Part shown: positions 54,871 to 63,537 of the stretch, piece after piece
Layout of the letters: each line of letters opens with the position of its first letter
Numbering within the stretch: position 1 is the first letter of the stretch
Assembly (NCBI RefSeq): GCF_001427785.1
Contig: NZ_LMHM01000001.1
Location: forward strand, 675,116-739,115
Origin: Lysobacter sp. Root690
Lineage (GTDB): Bacteria; Pseudomonadota; Gammaproteobacteria; Xanthomonadales; Xanthomonadaceae
DNA: 64,000 bases
Reading direction: 5' to 3'
Notes under the pieces: model-generated
What the model was told of the DNA's origin: nothing
What the model saw: the letters and a program-made list of their open reading frames with translations, nothing else
Databases searched by the model: none
Made by a program: the position numbers and the translations under genes

Positions 54871-54941
54871 TGCGACACCGGGATGGAATTTGGGAGAGCG
54901 GGCCGTCGGCCCATGAAAGTACCGAATCAGTACCGAGACGA

Positions 54942-54965
54942 CGCGCAACCCGGCTGGGTTGCGCG
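54942..54965 (-). promoter_or_regulatory. stable hairpin between precursor and synthetase genes
   Basis: CGCGCAACCC (54942-54951) and its exact complement (54956-54965) enclose the loop GGCT: a ten-base stem with a four-base loop, 20 bases after the precursor stop and 71 bases before the lanM start. It has no T-run on the lanM side, so it fits a partial terminator or mRNA-processing element that keeps precursor levels above enzyme levels, as known for many lanthipeptide operons. Confidence 0.65.
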
Positions 54966-54985
54966 CCGACGACCTCGTGAACGGC

Positions 54986-55171
54986 TTACATGCAGCAGTA
55001 GCAGCGACCGCTTGGGCAGGTCGATATCGAAGTGGAGTGGGTCAACGGGGTCTTCATCGCTTCGTCCATCGCGATCTCCCCTTCGATGTAGAGCGGTCCC
55101 GCCGGATTCTTGTAACCGCCGACGTTGTTGGCGCCGGTGAGCCAGGCGGAGACGATATCGTTGCTTTGCAT
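54986..55171 (-). CDS. lanA: lanthipeptide precursor LanA, 61 aa
   Basis: ATG at 55171 with AAGGAGG eight bases upstream. Leader about residues 1-39 (from MQSNDIVSAWLTGANNVGG to EGEIAMDEAM), without the usual double-Gly end. Probable core 40-61: KTPLTHSTSISTCPSGRCYC then CM. It holds eight Ser/Thr (T41, T44, S46, T47, S48, S50, T51, S54) and four Cys (C52, C57, C59, C60) all at the C-terminus, so up to four lanthionine rings with donors upstream of acceptors. The lanM gene follows. The exact cleavage site is inferred. Confidence 0.88.
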   Translation of the reverse strand: MQSNDIVSAWLTGANNVGGYKNPAGPLYIEGEIAMDEAMKTPLTHSTSISTCPSGRCYCCM

Positions 55172-55519
55172 TGCAGGTCCTCCTTGAGTACTGAATGTCG
55201 CCCGGCAGACGGCGGCTCCGTGTGGCGAAACTCCGTCGCACCGGACATCGATTTCGAGCCTTGCGGCCTCTCACCGCGAACCGATTTTCATCGGCGACGT
55301 ACCTCAAGAGATACCGCCTCGGCACTCTAAACAGCGGTATCGACAACTGTCAAATGAGCCGCGCGCTTAACTTTCGCTCGCACTGTCGGGCTGCATCGCG
55401 ACGTTCGGCGACGGCGCGAAGACATGGAATGAAGCGGTCGAAAAACAGGTCGCCGCGATACTTGGCATCGCACACAAGCGCTGCGCAAAGCCGCCGATAG
55501 TGACCCAAATGTTATCGGC
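55172..55519. other. intergenic, 348 bases, upstream of lanA
   Basis: This lies between the MFS gene end (55520) and lanA and should contain the lanA promoter. It is AT-richer near 55300-55360 (for example CGGCACTCTAAACAG and TATCGACAACTGTCAAATG, read on the plus strand). I see no ORF with a ribosome site or second precursor gene. Confidence 0.4.
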
Positions 55520-56905
55520 TCAGGCCGAACCGCCGTCACGGATATAGCGCCACGACAAATCCGCCGATAACAGCAGCCCGACCATGCAAACAACGCAGAC
55601 GATTCGCAGGCCGGCATCGATGCGAACCGCATCGGCCAATAACAGACCGCACAAGGCCACGCCCAGCGCCGCGCCGGTCTGGCGCACTGCATTGAGCACC
55701 GCGGCGGCGGTGCCCGACCAGGACCGGTCCACGCTGGCCAGGATCATCGTCGTGGTGGCCGGCATGGCCAGCCCCATGCCGGCGGGAACGGCGAGGAACG
55801 CGGGCAATATCCACAGGTAGCTGTCGCCATCGCCGAGACGCCCCAGCCACGCGAAGCCCGACGCGCACAACAGCAGACCCGACAGGATCGTGACGCGGAA
55901 GCCGCGGCTTGCCAGCAGCCGGCCACCCAGCAGATTGGCGGCAATGAAGGCCAAGGTGAGCGGCACATAGGCCAGACCGGTCTGCAGCGGCGTATAGCCG
56001 GCGAACTGCTGCAGGTACAGGCTCATGACGAAGATCAGGCCGTAGTAGGCCAGACTGATCGCGATGGCGGATAGCAGCGCGATGCTGAAGTTGGGCAAGC
56101 GCAGCAGCGCCAATGGCAACATCGGTTGCGCGACCCGTGTCTGCGCGATCGCAAACGCGATGGCGCATGCCGCGGCCAGGCCGAATCCACCCAGCACTAC
56201 GGCATGATCGAATCCCAGGCGCGGCGTCTCGATGATCGCGCCGATCAAACCGACCAGGCCGACCACCGCCAACACCTGCCCGGCCATATCGAGGCGCCTG
56301 TCGGCTTTGCGCGGCGTTTCCGCGATGCGCCAGGCCAGCACGATGCCGAGCGCGCACAGCGGCAGGTTGACGAAAAAGATGCTGCGCCACCCGAGCGTTT
56401 GCAGCAGCGCGCCGCCCAGCAGCAGGCCCATTGCCGCCGCCGCGGCGCCCGAAGCGGTCCACACCGCCATGGCGCGTGCGCGCTGCGCCGTGTCGTGCGC
56501 GAAGGCGTGATTGAGCAAGGCCAGCGAGGACGGCACCATCAAGGCGGCGAACAGCCCTTGGCCGGCGCGCGCCGCCACCAGTTGGGTCACGCTCTGGGCG
56601 AGGCCGCATGCCGCCGAGGTCAGCAGAAATCCGCTCAGGCCGATCAGAAAACTGCGTCTGGCGCCGAAGCGATCGCTGATCGCGCCGGCCGACAGCAGCA
56701 ACGAGGCGAACAGCAAGGTATAGGCATCCACCACCCACTGCAGGCCGAAGATGTCGGCGGCCAGATCGTTCGCCAGCGTCGGCAGCGCCAGATTGACGAT
56801 GGTGATGTCGAGCTGGACGACCATGAAACCAAAGCAGGCCGCGAGTCGGGTGACGCGAAGCTGGCGGTCGGAGGATCGAGGTGGCGTGGGTGATGGGTCG
56901 GACAT
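55520..56905 (-). CDS. MFS transporter, DHA2 (EmrB/QacA, SmvA-like)
   Basis: A 461-aa protein with 14 helices. It opens with FGFMVVQLDITIVNLALPTL, contains GAISDRFGARRSFLIGLSGF and ends in a Trp/Arg/Asp-rich tail. Start 56905 (MSDPSPTPPRS). Such pumps export antibiotics or dyes. It lies upstream of lanA on the same strand with 348 bases between and might export a product or protect the cell, but it is not a LanT (no ABC or peptidase domain). Confidence 0.88.
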   Translation of the reverse strand: MSDPSPTPPRSSDRQLRVTRLAACFGFMVVQLDITIVNLALPTLANDLAADIFGLQWVVDAYTLLFASLLLSAGAISDRFGARRSFLIGLSGFLLTSAACGLAQSVTQLVAARAGQGLFAALMVPSSLALLNHAFAHDTAQRARAMAVWTASGAAAAAMGLLLGGALLQTLGWRSIFFVNLPLCALGIVLAWRIAETPRKADRRLDMAGQVLAVVGLVGLIGAIIETPRLGFDHAVVLGGFGLAAACAIAFAIAQTRVAQPMLPLALLRLPNFSIALLSAIAISLAYYGLIFVMSLYLQQFAGYTPLQTGLAYVPLTLAFIAANLLGGRLLASRGFRVTILSGLLLCASGFAWLGRLGDGDSYLWILPAFLAVPAGMGLAMPATTTMILASVDRSWSGTAAAVLNAVRQTGAALGVALCGLLLADAVRIDAGLRIVCVVCMVGLLLSADLSWRYIRDGGSA

Positions 56906-56988
56906 TTTGTTTCCGTCGACAGGGTGAAAAGCGGTCCGTGGTTTCCGTAGTGGAAGACCCAATCCACCGCGGCTGTTTTGGCCAAGCG

Positions 56989-57516
56989 TCACGACAGAGC
57001 GTCCACGCGCGTGGGCGAGCGCCACACCACATCCACATGCCCGCGGATCGGCACCTGGCCGCTCGCATCGATCACCTGCATCGCGATGCGTGCCTTGCCT
57101 TCGCTTGAACCGGTCACGGCGATGATCTGCGCCGCGTCGATCGACGCATTGGCCTGGATGTCGCCACTGAGCGGCTTGCGGAAATCGGCCTGCACCGCCT
57201 TGACCACGAGCTTGGCGCCACGCGCCAGATGCTGCGCGACCACCAGCGCGGCGGCATATTCGCCGGCCAGGCTCGCCGCCATCGAATGAATGCCGCCGGC
57301 GCGATTGCGCAGATGACGACGATTGCCGGCCAAAATCGACACCTTGCCCGGTTCGATGGCGACGATGCGGAAGCCGTGGGTGTGGAAATACCGACTTTGC
57401 CGGCCCAGCGCCGCCGATACGATCCGATAGCGCCAGCCGCGGGGAAGAAACGCGAGCCGATCCAGCGAACCGGACACATCGCCCATGATCCGCTCATGCC
57501 AACTCAGGCTAGGCAT
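56989..57516 (-). CDS. DUF4442/hot-dog thioesterase-like protein
   Basis: A 175-aa protein with the hot-dog core NRAGGIHSMAASLAGEYAAA and preceding beta-strands, plus VKAVQADFRKPLSGDIQANA, as in the DUF4442 (YiiD C-terminal-like) family. Acyl-CoA thioesterase activity is likely by fold; the substrate is unknown. Its ATG overlaps the stop of the upstream phosphotransferase gene by eight bases, so they are cotranscribed. Confidence 0.78.
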   Translation of the reverse strand: MPSLSWHERIMGDVSGSLDRLAFLPRGWRYRIVSAALGRQSRYFHTHGFRIVAIEPGKVSILAGNRRHLRNRAGGIHSMAASLAGEYAAALVVAQHLARGAKLVVKAVQADFRKPLSGDIQANASIDAAQIIAVTGSSEGKARIAMQVIDASGQVPIRGHVDVVWRSPTRVDALS

Positions 57517-58822
57517 GTCGCATCAACCCGCGGCATGTCCACTTGACGTAATGCGTCAGCACCCAGATGCCGCGGAAGAATTGCTTTTCTTCGCCGCCCT
57601 GCACTACATGCCGGTGATGCAGCTCCTGCAAGGTCAGCAGGTAGCGGAACAAACCGAAGATCCGATAGAACGCCCAGTCCTTGCTGCCGCGCGCGGAGGC
57701 GCTCAGGTAGCGATCGAGCAGTTCCTCGCGGCCGAACATCCCGGGCAAGTGCGACGGCTGCCACTGATAGCGCCGCGCGACGAAGTGGTCGCCCGGCTCG
57801 GTCCAGTACGACAGCAGTATGCCCAGATCCATCAACGGATCGCCCACGCCGGCGAATTCCCAATCCAGCACCGCGCGTATGCGCGTCGGCCGCGCCGCGT
57901 CGAAGACGATGTTGTCGAGCCGCCAATCGTTGTGCAGCAACGCGGCGTGACGTTGCTCGGGCACGTGATCGAGCAACCACTGGCCTATCGCGCGCAGATC
58001 GGCGCCGTTCCAGGTCCTGAGCCGAGCATGACGGCTCAACCAGTGCAGCAGCAGTTTGCGCAGATGGCTCGCGCTGGGTGGCGCCAATGTCAGATCCTTC
58101 GAGACCAGCGAACGCGGATCGATCCGATGCAGCGCGAGCATCTGCTCCAGCAGGTTGACGCACACCTGCCGCGCATCGCCGATCGACAAGGCGACGCCGC
58201 CGAACGATCGCCGGCGAGGCACGATCCCCGGAACGTAGCGCATGACATAGAACGGCGTTCCGACGATGCGTTGATCCGCGCACAAGCGGAGCATGTCGGC
58301 GACCGGACAGTGCGGTCGCAGCGCGGCCTGCAAGGCGAACTCGCGCCGCATCCGCTGCAACCCGCCCTGCCCCGGCGGCGGCCGGCGCAACACCAGGTCG
58401 TGCGTGTCGTAGCGCAGGCGATAGGTCAGATGCGACATGCCGCCGTCGCAACGATGGATATCGGGCCGCCCGTCGACATCGACGCCCTCCGATCGCAGCC
58501 AGCGCGTGACCGCCGCGACCGCACCGGACGTTTCCGACAACAGCGGATCGGTGGATCGCGACGGCACCGGTTCGACGTGCGCGCGTTGTCCGACGAACTG
58601 CCGGTGCCGGATCGAAATTCCGGCCGTACTTGTGCGATGGCGAAAGCCGAAATCCGGATCGGCGAACAGTCGCGCGCGCGCGCCTGAATCGGTCAACACC
58701 GCCGGGCCGAGACGATGCGGCCCGCGCGGCGGCCCATCGAGGCCGGGCGGCGACGCAAGCGTGGTCGGCTTGTCGTACGCGGATGGCCCGCCTGTATCGC
58801 CTTCGTCCTTGTCGTTCGCCAT
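57509..58822 (-). CDS. APH-type phosphotransferase (ACAD10/11-like)
   Basis: A 437-aa protein. Residues 1-95 (from MANDKDEGD) are low-complexity and charged, an extra not usual in the family. The kinase-like core (about 105-435) has LTYRLRYDTHDLVLRRPPPG, catalytic HNDWRLDNIVF and AVLDWEFAGVGDPLMDLG. These match the HNDxxxxN and D-W-E motifs of the ACAD10/11-like aminoglycoside phosphotransferase family, which acts on 4-hydroxy-fatty acyl-CoA. Pairing with a thioesterase-like gene fits acyl-CoA metabolism. The ATG at 58822 was taken because the reading from 58918 starts in composition unlike the rest. Confidence 0.82.
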   Translation of the reverse strand: MANDKDEGDTGGPSAYDKPTTLASPPGLDGPPRGPHRLGPAVLTDSGARARLFADPDFGFRHRTSTAGISIRHRQFVGQRAHVEPVPSRSTDPLLSETSGAVAAVTRWLRSEGVDVDGRPDIHRCDGGMSHLTYRLRYDTHDLVLRRPPPGQGGLQRMRREFALQAALRPHCPVADMLRLCADQRIVGTPFYVMRYVPGIVPRRRSFGGVALSIGDARQVCVNLLEQMLALHRIDPRSLVSKDLTLAPPSASHLRKLLLHWLSRHARLRTWNGADLRAIGQWLLDHVPEQRHAALLHNDWRLDNIVFDAARPTRIRAVLDWEFAGVGDPLMDLGILLSYWTEPGDHFVARRYQWQPSHLPGMFGREELLDRYLSASARGSKDWAFYRIFGLFRYLLTLQELHHRHVVQGGEEKQFFRGIWVLTHYVKWTCRGLMRHA

Positions 58823-59297
58823 GGCGCGCCCCTGTCCGACTGCGTCCGCCTTCGAGTGCTCCGCGCAAAACCGGCCGTAGCGCACAGTTCCGCTCGCTCC
58901 AGCCGCGGCGGCAAGCACGCCGCTATCGCGCGAATCGATAGCACGCGTCGGGCTGCATAACTGATACTCGCGACCGCTTTCCCGGCCCCGGGCGGATCGG
59001 CGCGCCTGCGCGATCGCGCATATCGGCCGACGGTCTCAGTTGCGATGCGTGACCGGTTGCCGCGCGTGCGCAGGCGATCGCGGGACCGTCGCGCGCACCC
59101 CGGTCAGCAAAGCGTCGGACGCCAAGACACAGGCTGCTGCTGCCTTATTGCCAGGACGCGTGGCGGGCGTGCTCGGTCGCATGAAGCGCTCCGAGGCGCG
59201 CTATCCCTTCATGAATGCGCACACGCATCGTCCATCCCGCGACGCAAGGCCGTTTCGCGCCATCGCCATGTTGCGCCGCGACAAATAAATCGGCCGA
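58823..59297. other. intergenic, 475 bases, between divergent units
   Basis: This lies between the phosphotransferase gene (minus) and the operator region of the TonB receptor (plus). Small open frames occur but lack ribosome sites. I see no tRNA, repeat or CRISPR. Confidence 0.4.
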
Positions 59298-59309
59298 GAA
59301 AACGCTTTC
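59298..59309. promoter_or_regulatory. LacI/cre-like operator 1 upstream of the TonB receptor
   Basis: GAAAACGCTTTC has the half-site-CG-half-site form of LacI/GalR-family operators (cre-like, ACGC core) and is an imperfect palindrome. It lies 136 bases before the receptor start, in an AT-rich patch. Confidence 0.5.
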
Positions 59310-59343
59310 TGTCGAGTCCGTAGCAGCCCATGTCCTGTTTTAT

Positions 59344-59357
59344 TGACAGCGCTGTCA
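59344..59357. promoter_or_regulatory. LacI-type operator 2 (TGACAGCGCTGTCA) upstream of the TonB receptor
   Basis: A perfect 14-base palindrome with a central GC step, typical of LacI-family sites that control TonB-receptor sugar loci in Xanthomonadales. It overlaps a possible -35 (TTGACA, 59343-59348) and lies 88 bases before the receptor ATG, so binding would block transcription. No LacI gene is in the window. Confidence 0.65.
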
Positions 59358-59444
59358 GTCCGCGTGTCAAATCGCCCCGCGGCACTTTCGGGGCATGCAG
59401 GATGTACCTGCATATCCATCGCAAGATCCTGGGGAGGAGTTTCG

Positions 59445-62400
59445 ATGAAGCAAACGCGTGTTGCCCCGCGGCACACCATGCTGGCGTCCGCACTGTTGTT
59501 GGTGCTCGGCCAGCCGCTGTACGCACAGACGACCACGACCACGCCGGGCACCGCTGCCGACGAGCAGCCCAAACCCGATGGCGAGCGCGATGCGAGGACG
59601 CTCGACACGGTCGTCGTCACCGGCATCAAGGGAAGCCTGACCTCGTCGATGAACCTCAAGCGCGATGCGCAGGGTGTCGTCGACGGCATCGCCGCCGAGG
59701 ACATCGGCAAGTTCCCCGACACCAACCTGGCCGAGGCGCTGCAGCGCATCAGCGGCGTGTCGATCGACCGCAGCAACGGCGAAGGCTCGCGCGTGACCGT
59801 GCGCGGCGTCGGCCCGGACTTCAATCTCGTGCTGCTCAACGGCCGGCAGATGCCGACCGCGACCGGCGGCCGCGCGTTTGAATTCAGCGACCTGGCGGCC
59901 GAATCCATTTCCGCGGTCGAGGTGTTCAAGACCAGCCGCGCCGCCACGCCCACCGGCGGCATCGGCGCGACGATCAACATCAAGACCGCGCGGCCGCTGG
60001 ACAATCCCGGCCTGCACGCCAATGCCGGCATCAAGGGCATCTGGGACGGCTCCGACGACGATCTGCCGGGCGCCTACAAGGGCGATTCGGTGACGCCGGA
60101 CGCGTCCGGCATCTTCAGCAACACCTCGGCCGACGGTCGCTTCGGCATCGCGCTGAGCGCGAATTACCTCAAGCGCGAATCCGGCTCGGCCTCGGCGTTC
60201 GTGGCGTCGGGCAATGGCTGGCGTCCGTTTATCGATACCCCGCAGCCCAACGGCGAAGGCGCCGGCTCGGCGTTGCCGCTGCCCGGCCAGCCCGGTTCGG
60301 GCAACATCACCAACCGCCCCGGCCCGAACGACGTCTACTCGATGCCGCAAAGCCTGGGCTACAGCATCAACTCGGTCAAACGCGAACGCGTCAACAGCCA
60401 GCTCACCTTCCAGTGGGCGCCGACCGACAACCTCACCACCACGCTCGACTACACCTATTCGCAGAACAAGATCGAGCAGCTGCGCAACGACATGTCGGTG
60501 TGGTTGAACTTCACTCCGGGCACGAGTTCGTGGACCAAGGGCTCAGGTTCTTCGCCGACCTATTACGACGAGCGCTACAACGGCAACTCCGACTTCGCCA
60601 ACGGCGCGAGCAAGACCGCGGTCAAGCGCGAGAACAAGTCGGTCGGCCTCAATGTCGATTGGCGCGTGGCCGACAACTTCAAGCTGAACTTCGACTACCA
60701 CCGCTCCACCGCCGAATCCTCGCCCGACAGCCCGTACGGCTCGAGCAACACGCTTGGCGCCGCCGGCTTCTTCCGAGCCGGCAATACCATCGACTTCAGC
60801 CGCGATTTCCCGGTGCTGACGCTGCACCTGCCGGCCGGCATGACCGCGATCGACCCGGCGCAGATGCTGGTCGCCGGCTCGGTGTTCCGCAACGACATGC
60901 ACCGCGCGAAGATCGAACAATTCCAGGCCAACGGCGAGTTCGAGTTCCAGAACTATTCCAAGCTCAATTTCGGCGTCGCCTCGACCGACTACGAAAACCG
61001 CTCGGCCTTCACCAACGTCCAGCTCGATACCTGGGGCGGCGCCACCAGCGTCAACGACTACCCCGATTCGGTCTGGCGCCTGCAGCACATGGGCGATTTC
61101 TTCAACGGCGTCAGCGGCAGCAACGATCCGAACTTCACCGATTCGTTCTTCCTGTTCGACTTCGATCAGGTCCGCCAGCTGGCCGAGGACGCGTGGGTCG
61201 CCGCGGGCAAGGGCTCGCGCGAGGACTACCGCGCGTCGTTCGACTACAGCGGCGCCGCGGTTCCCGGCAGCACCGCCAACCGCACCGTGGGCGACAGCCA
61301 GGTGCGCGAGGAGTCGAGCAGCTTCTACGTACAGTGGAGCAATACCTTCGAGTGGAAGCTGCCGGTCAACCTCGCCGCTGGCGTGCGTTACGAGCGCACC
61401 AAGGTCAAGGCCTCGGCGCTGCAGCCGGCGCCGTCGGGTATCGACTGGCTGTCGGAGAACGAATTCATCATCCGCTACTCCGGTTCGGAGTTCCGCAATC
61501 TCGACGGCGACTACAAGTACTGGCTGCCCAGCCTGGACGTGTCGGTCGACCTGACCGACAGCATGAAGCTGCGCGCCAGCTACGGCGAGTCGATCGGCCG
61601 GCCGAACTGGAGCAGCCTGAATCCGGCGCTGGGCGTCGGCGGTCAGGCGCGCTACGACGGCGGCGGCGGCGGCGCGGGCAATCCCGGGCTCAAGCCGCTG
61701 GAATCGCGCAACTTCGACCTGTCCTACGAGTGGTACTACGGCGAATCGAGCTATTTCTCGGTCGGCTACTTCCGCAAGAAGATCGACAACTTCATCGCCG
61801 ATCAGGTCAGCCGTCAGACCCCGTATCCGGATCTGCACACACCCGCGGGCGGCGCGTACTGGAATCAGGCCATCGCCCAGGGCTGCGCCGCCACCGACCG
61901 GCCGTGCATCCGCAACTTCATCCTCAACACCTATAACGGCCAACCCGGCGTGGTCAGAACCGGTGTCGACGCCAACGGCATCGCGACCGGCACGATCACC
62001 GGCCAGCCCGGCGATCCGGTCCTGACGTTCAACATCACCGCGCCGGTCAACAACCGCTCCGATACGCTCGACGGCTGGGAGTTCAACCTGCAACACGTGT
62101 TCGGCGACTCGGGCTTCGGCCTGGCGGCGAACTACACCATCGTCAATTCCGGTCTGACCTATAACGACGGGCGCCTGGGCACCCAGTTCGCGATGACCGG
62201 CCTGAGCGATTCGGCGAATCTCGTCGCGTTCTACGAAAAGGGCCCGTGGCAGGCGCGCGCCGCCTACAACTGGCGCGACAAGTTCCTGACCTCGCTCGGC
62301 GACGGCAAGGGCGCCAATCCCGCCTACGTCGAGGCTTACGGGCAGCTGGACATGAACGTCAGCTACGCGGTCAACGACAATCTGGTGCTGTCGCTGGAAG

Positions 62401-62513
62401 GCATCAACATCACCGACGAGACCATGCGTACACACGGGCGCAACTCGCGCCAGTTGTATTCCTACGATCAGTCCGGGCCGCGTTACATGTTCGGGGTGCG
62501 CTACAAGTTCTGA
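59445..62513 (+). CDS. TonB-dependent receptor, carbohydrate-type
   Basis: A 1022-aa outer-membrane receptor. Signal peptide TMLASALLLVLGQPLYAQ is followed by a TonB-box-like DTVVVTGIKGSLTSSMNLKR. The plug domain (about 75-210) has IGKFPDTNLAEALQRISGVS and VRGVGPDFNLVLLNGRQMP. The beta-barrel ends with the C-terminal RYMFGVRYKF (terminal Phe). The size, the KFPDTNLAEALQR plug and the SapC/cupin neighbours place it in the sugar-uptake (CUT-type) group. GGAGGAG lies seven bases before the start. Ligand unknown. Confidence 0.92.
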   Translation: MKQTRVAPRHTMLASALLLVLGQPLYAQTTTTTPGTAADEQPKPDGERDARTLDTVVVTGIKGSLTSSMNLKRDAQGVVDGIAAEDIGKFPDTNLAEALQRISGVSIDRSNGEGSRVTVRGVGPDFNLVLLNGRQMPTATGGRAFEFSDLAAESISAVEVFKTSRAATPTGGIGATINIKTARPLDNPGLHANAGIKGIWDGSDDDLPGAYKGDSVTPDASGIFSNTSADGRFGIALSANYLKRESGSASAFVASGNGWRPFIDTPQPNGEGAGSALPLPGQPGSGNITNRPGPNDVYSMPQSLGYSINSVKRERVNSQLTFQWAPTDNLTTTLDYTYSQNKIEQLRNDMSVWLNFTPGTSSWTKGSGSSPTYYDERYNGNSDFANGASKTAVKRENKSVGLNVDWRVADNFKLNFDYHRSTAESSPDSPYGSSNTLGAAGFFRAGNTIDFSRDFPVLTLHLPAGMTAIDPAQMLVAGSVFRNDMHRAKIEQFQANGEFEFQNYSKLNFGVASTDYENRSAFTNVQLDTWGGATSVNDYPDSVWRLQHMGDFFNGVSGSNDPNFTDSFFLFDFDQVRQLAEDAWVAAGKGSREDYRASFDYSGAAVPGSTANRTVGDSQVREESSSFYVQWSNTFEWKLPVNLAAGVRYERTKVKASALQPAPSGIDWLSENEFIIRYSGSEFRNLDGDYKYWLPSLDVSVDLTDSMKLRASYGESIGRPNWSSLNPALGVGGQARYDGGGGGAGNPGLKPLESRNFDLSYEWYYGESSYFSVGYFRKKIDNFIADQVSRQTPYPDLHTPAGGAYWNQAIAQGCAATDRPCIRNFILNTYNGQPGVVRTGVDANGIATGTITGQPGDPVLTFNITAPVNNRSDTLDGWEFNLQHVFGDSGFGLAANYTIVNSGLTYNDGRLGTQFAMTGLSDSANLVAFYEKGPWQARAAYNWRDKFLTSLGDGKGANPAYVEAYGQLDMNVSYAVNDNLVLSLEGINITDETMRTHGRNSRQLYSYDQSGPRYMFGVRYKF

Positions 62514-62805
62514 TCGCGGCGATCGCCACGCCTTGCCGTCGGCGCGCACGGGACTACTGCTTCGGCAGACCCATGCGACGTCGACGGTGAGGGCATGGCG
62601 GCCATCGTCTTCGGCCACGGTCCGGCGCCCGATGCGCCGGCGATGCGCGGGCCTTCCCCTCGGTGCGCCACGGGTACATTCTCCTCCGGAGCAGCCACCG
62701 CGGGCGCAGCCCCGCGGAAACCTGCGCCGCGGCTGGTGTTCCGCGGAATCCGCACCCGCTGGGCGCCACGCTCACTCATGGCCCGCACCGATCCTGGAAA
62801 CCGCG

Positions 62806-63537
62806 ATGCCCCAAGCCGTACTGCTCAACAACATCGACCATCACGACCTGCGCGTGATCACCGCCCGCGGTGCTCGCTACGGCGACGATACGATGCTGGC
62901 GCCGACCTTCTTCCGCGAGTTCCGCGACTTGCAGGCGCACTACCCGGTGGTGTTCCAGAAGACCGCGGACGGCGGTTTCCAGCCGATGGCGCTGCTGGGC
63001 CTGCGGCCGGACGAAAACCTGTTTCTCGACGGCGAAGGTTCCGGCACCCAACGCTGGGACGCGCATTACCTGCCGATCGCGGTCCAGCGCCTGCCGTTTC
63101 TGATCGGCATCGCCGACGACGAACCGATGATCCATATCGACCTGGCTCATCCGCGCGTCGCCCGCGGCGATGCGGCCGAGGGTGAGCCGCTGTTTCTCGA
63201 ACATGGCGGCACCACCGCGTACCTCGACCACATGGCCTCGATGCTGCGCGCGCTGCACGACGGCCTGCGCGACAATGCGGACTTCATCGCCGCGCTGCTG
63301 CGCCATCGCCTGCTGGAACCGTTCGCGCTCGATATCCGCCTGGACGACCGATCCGAACTGCGCCTCACCGGATTTCACACCATCGACGAACAACGCCTGC
63401 GCGAACTCGATGCCGCGGCACTGCATGAGCTGTCGCAAGCCGGTTTTCTCGAAGCCGCGTACATGGCGATGGCCTCGATGTCGAACTTGCGCGACCTGAT
63501 CGAACGAGTGAACCGCCGTCATGCCGCCGATCGCTGA
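62806..63537 (+). CDS. SapC-family protein
   Basis: A 243-aa protein: LLNNIDHHDLRVITARGARY at the front, then VVFQKTADGGFQPMALLGLR and LPFLIGIADDEPMIHIDLAH, with LTGFHTIDEQRLRELDAAAL near the end. SapC was first named in Campylobacter S-layer secretion. In Xanthomonas and Caulobacter relatives it accompanies TonB receptors for sugars, and its role is unclear. The next gene starts inside its 3' end (17-base overlap), so both are cotranscribed behind the receptor. Confidence 0.85.
   Translation: MPQAVLLNNIDHHDLRVITARGARYGDDTMLAPTFFREFRDLQAHYPVVFQKTADGGFQPMALLGLRPDENLFLDGEGSGTQRWDAHYLPIAVQRLPFLIGIADDEPMIHIDLAHPRVARGDAAEGEPLFLEHGGTTAYLDHMASMLRALHDGLRDNADFIAALLRHRLLEPFALDIRLDDRSELRLTGFHTIDEQRLRELDAAALHELSQAGFLEAAYMAMASMSNLRDLIERVNRRHAADR

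Noticed and set aside
55520-56905. MFS gene as the lanthipeptide transporter LanT
   Set aside because: LanT is an ABC protein, often with a C39 peptidase domain. This is a proton-driven DHA2 pump, so a role in export is only speculation.
58823-59297. Possible small genes or RNA in the gap before the TonB receptor
   Set aside because: No ribosome sites, no T-loop-like motif and no protein-like codon use.
60543-62618. 691-aa minus-strand frame over the TonB receptor
   Set aside because: Shadow of a well-defined receptor gene with signal peptide, plug and terminal Phe.
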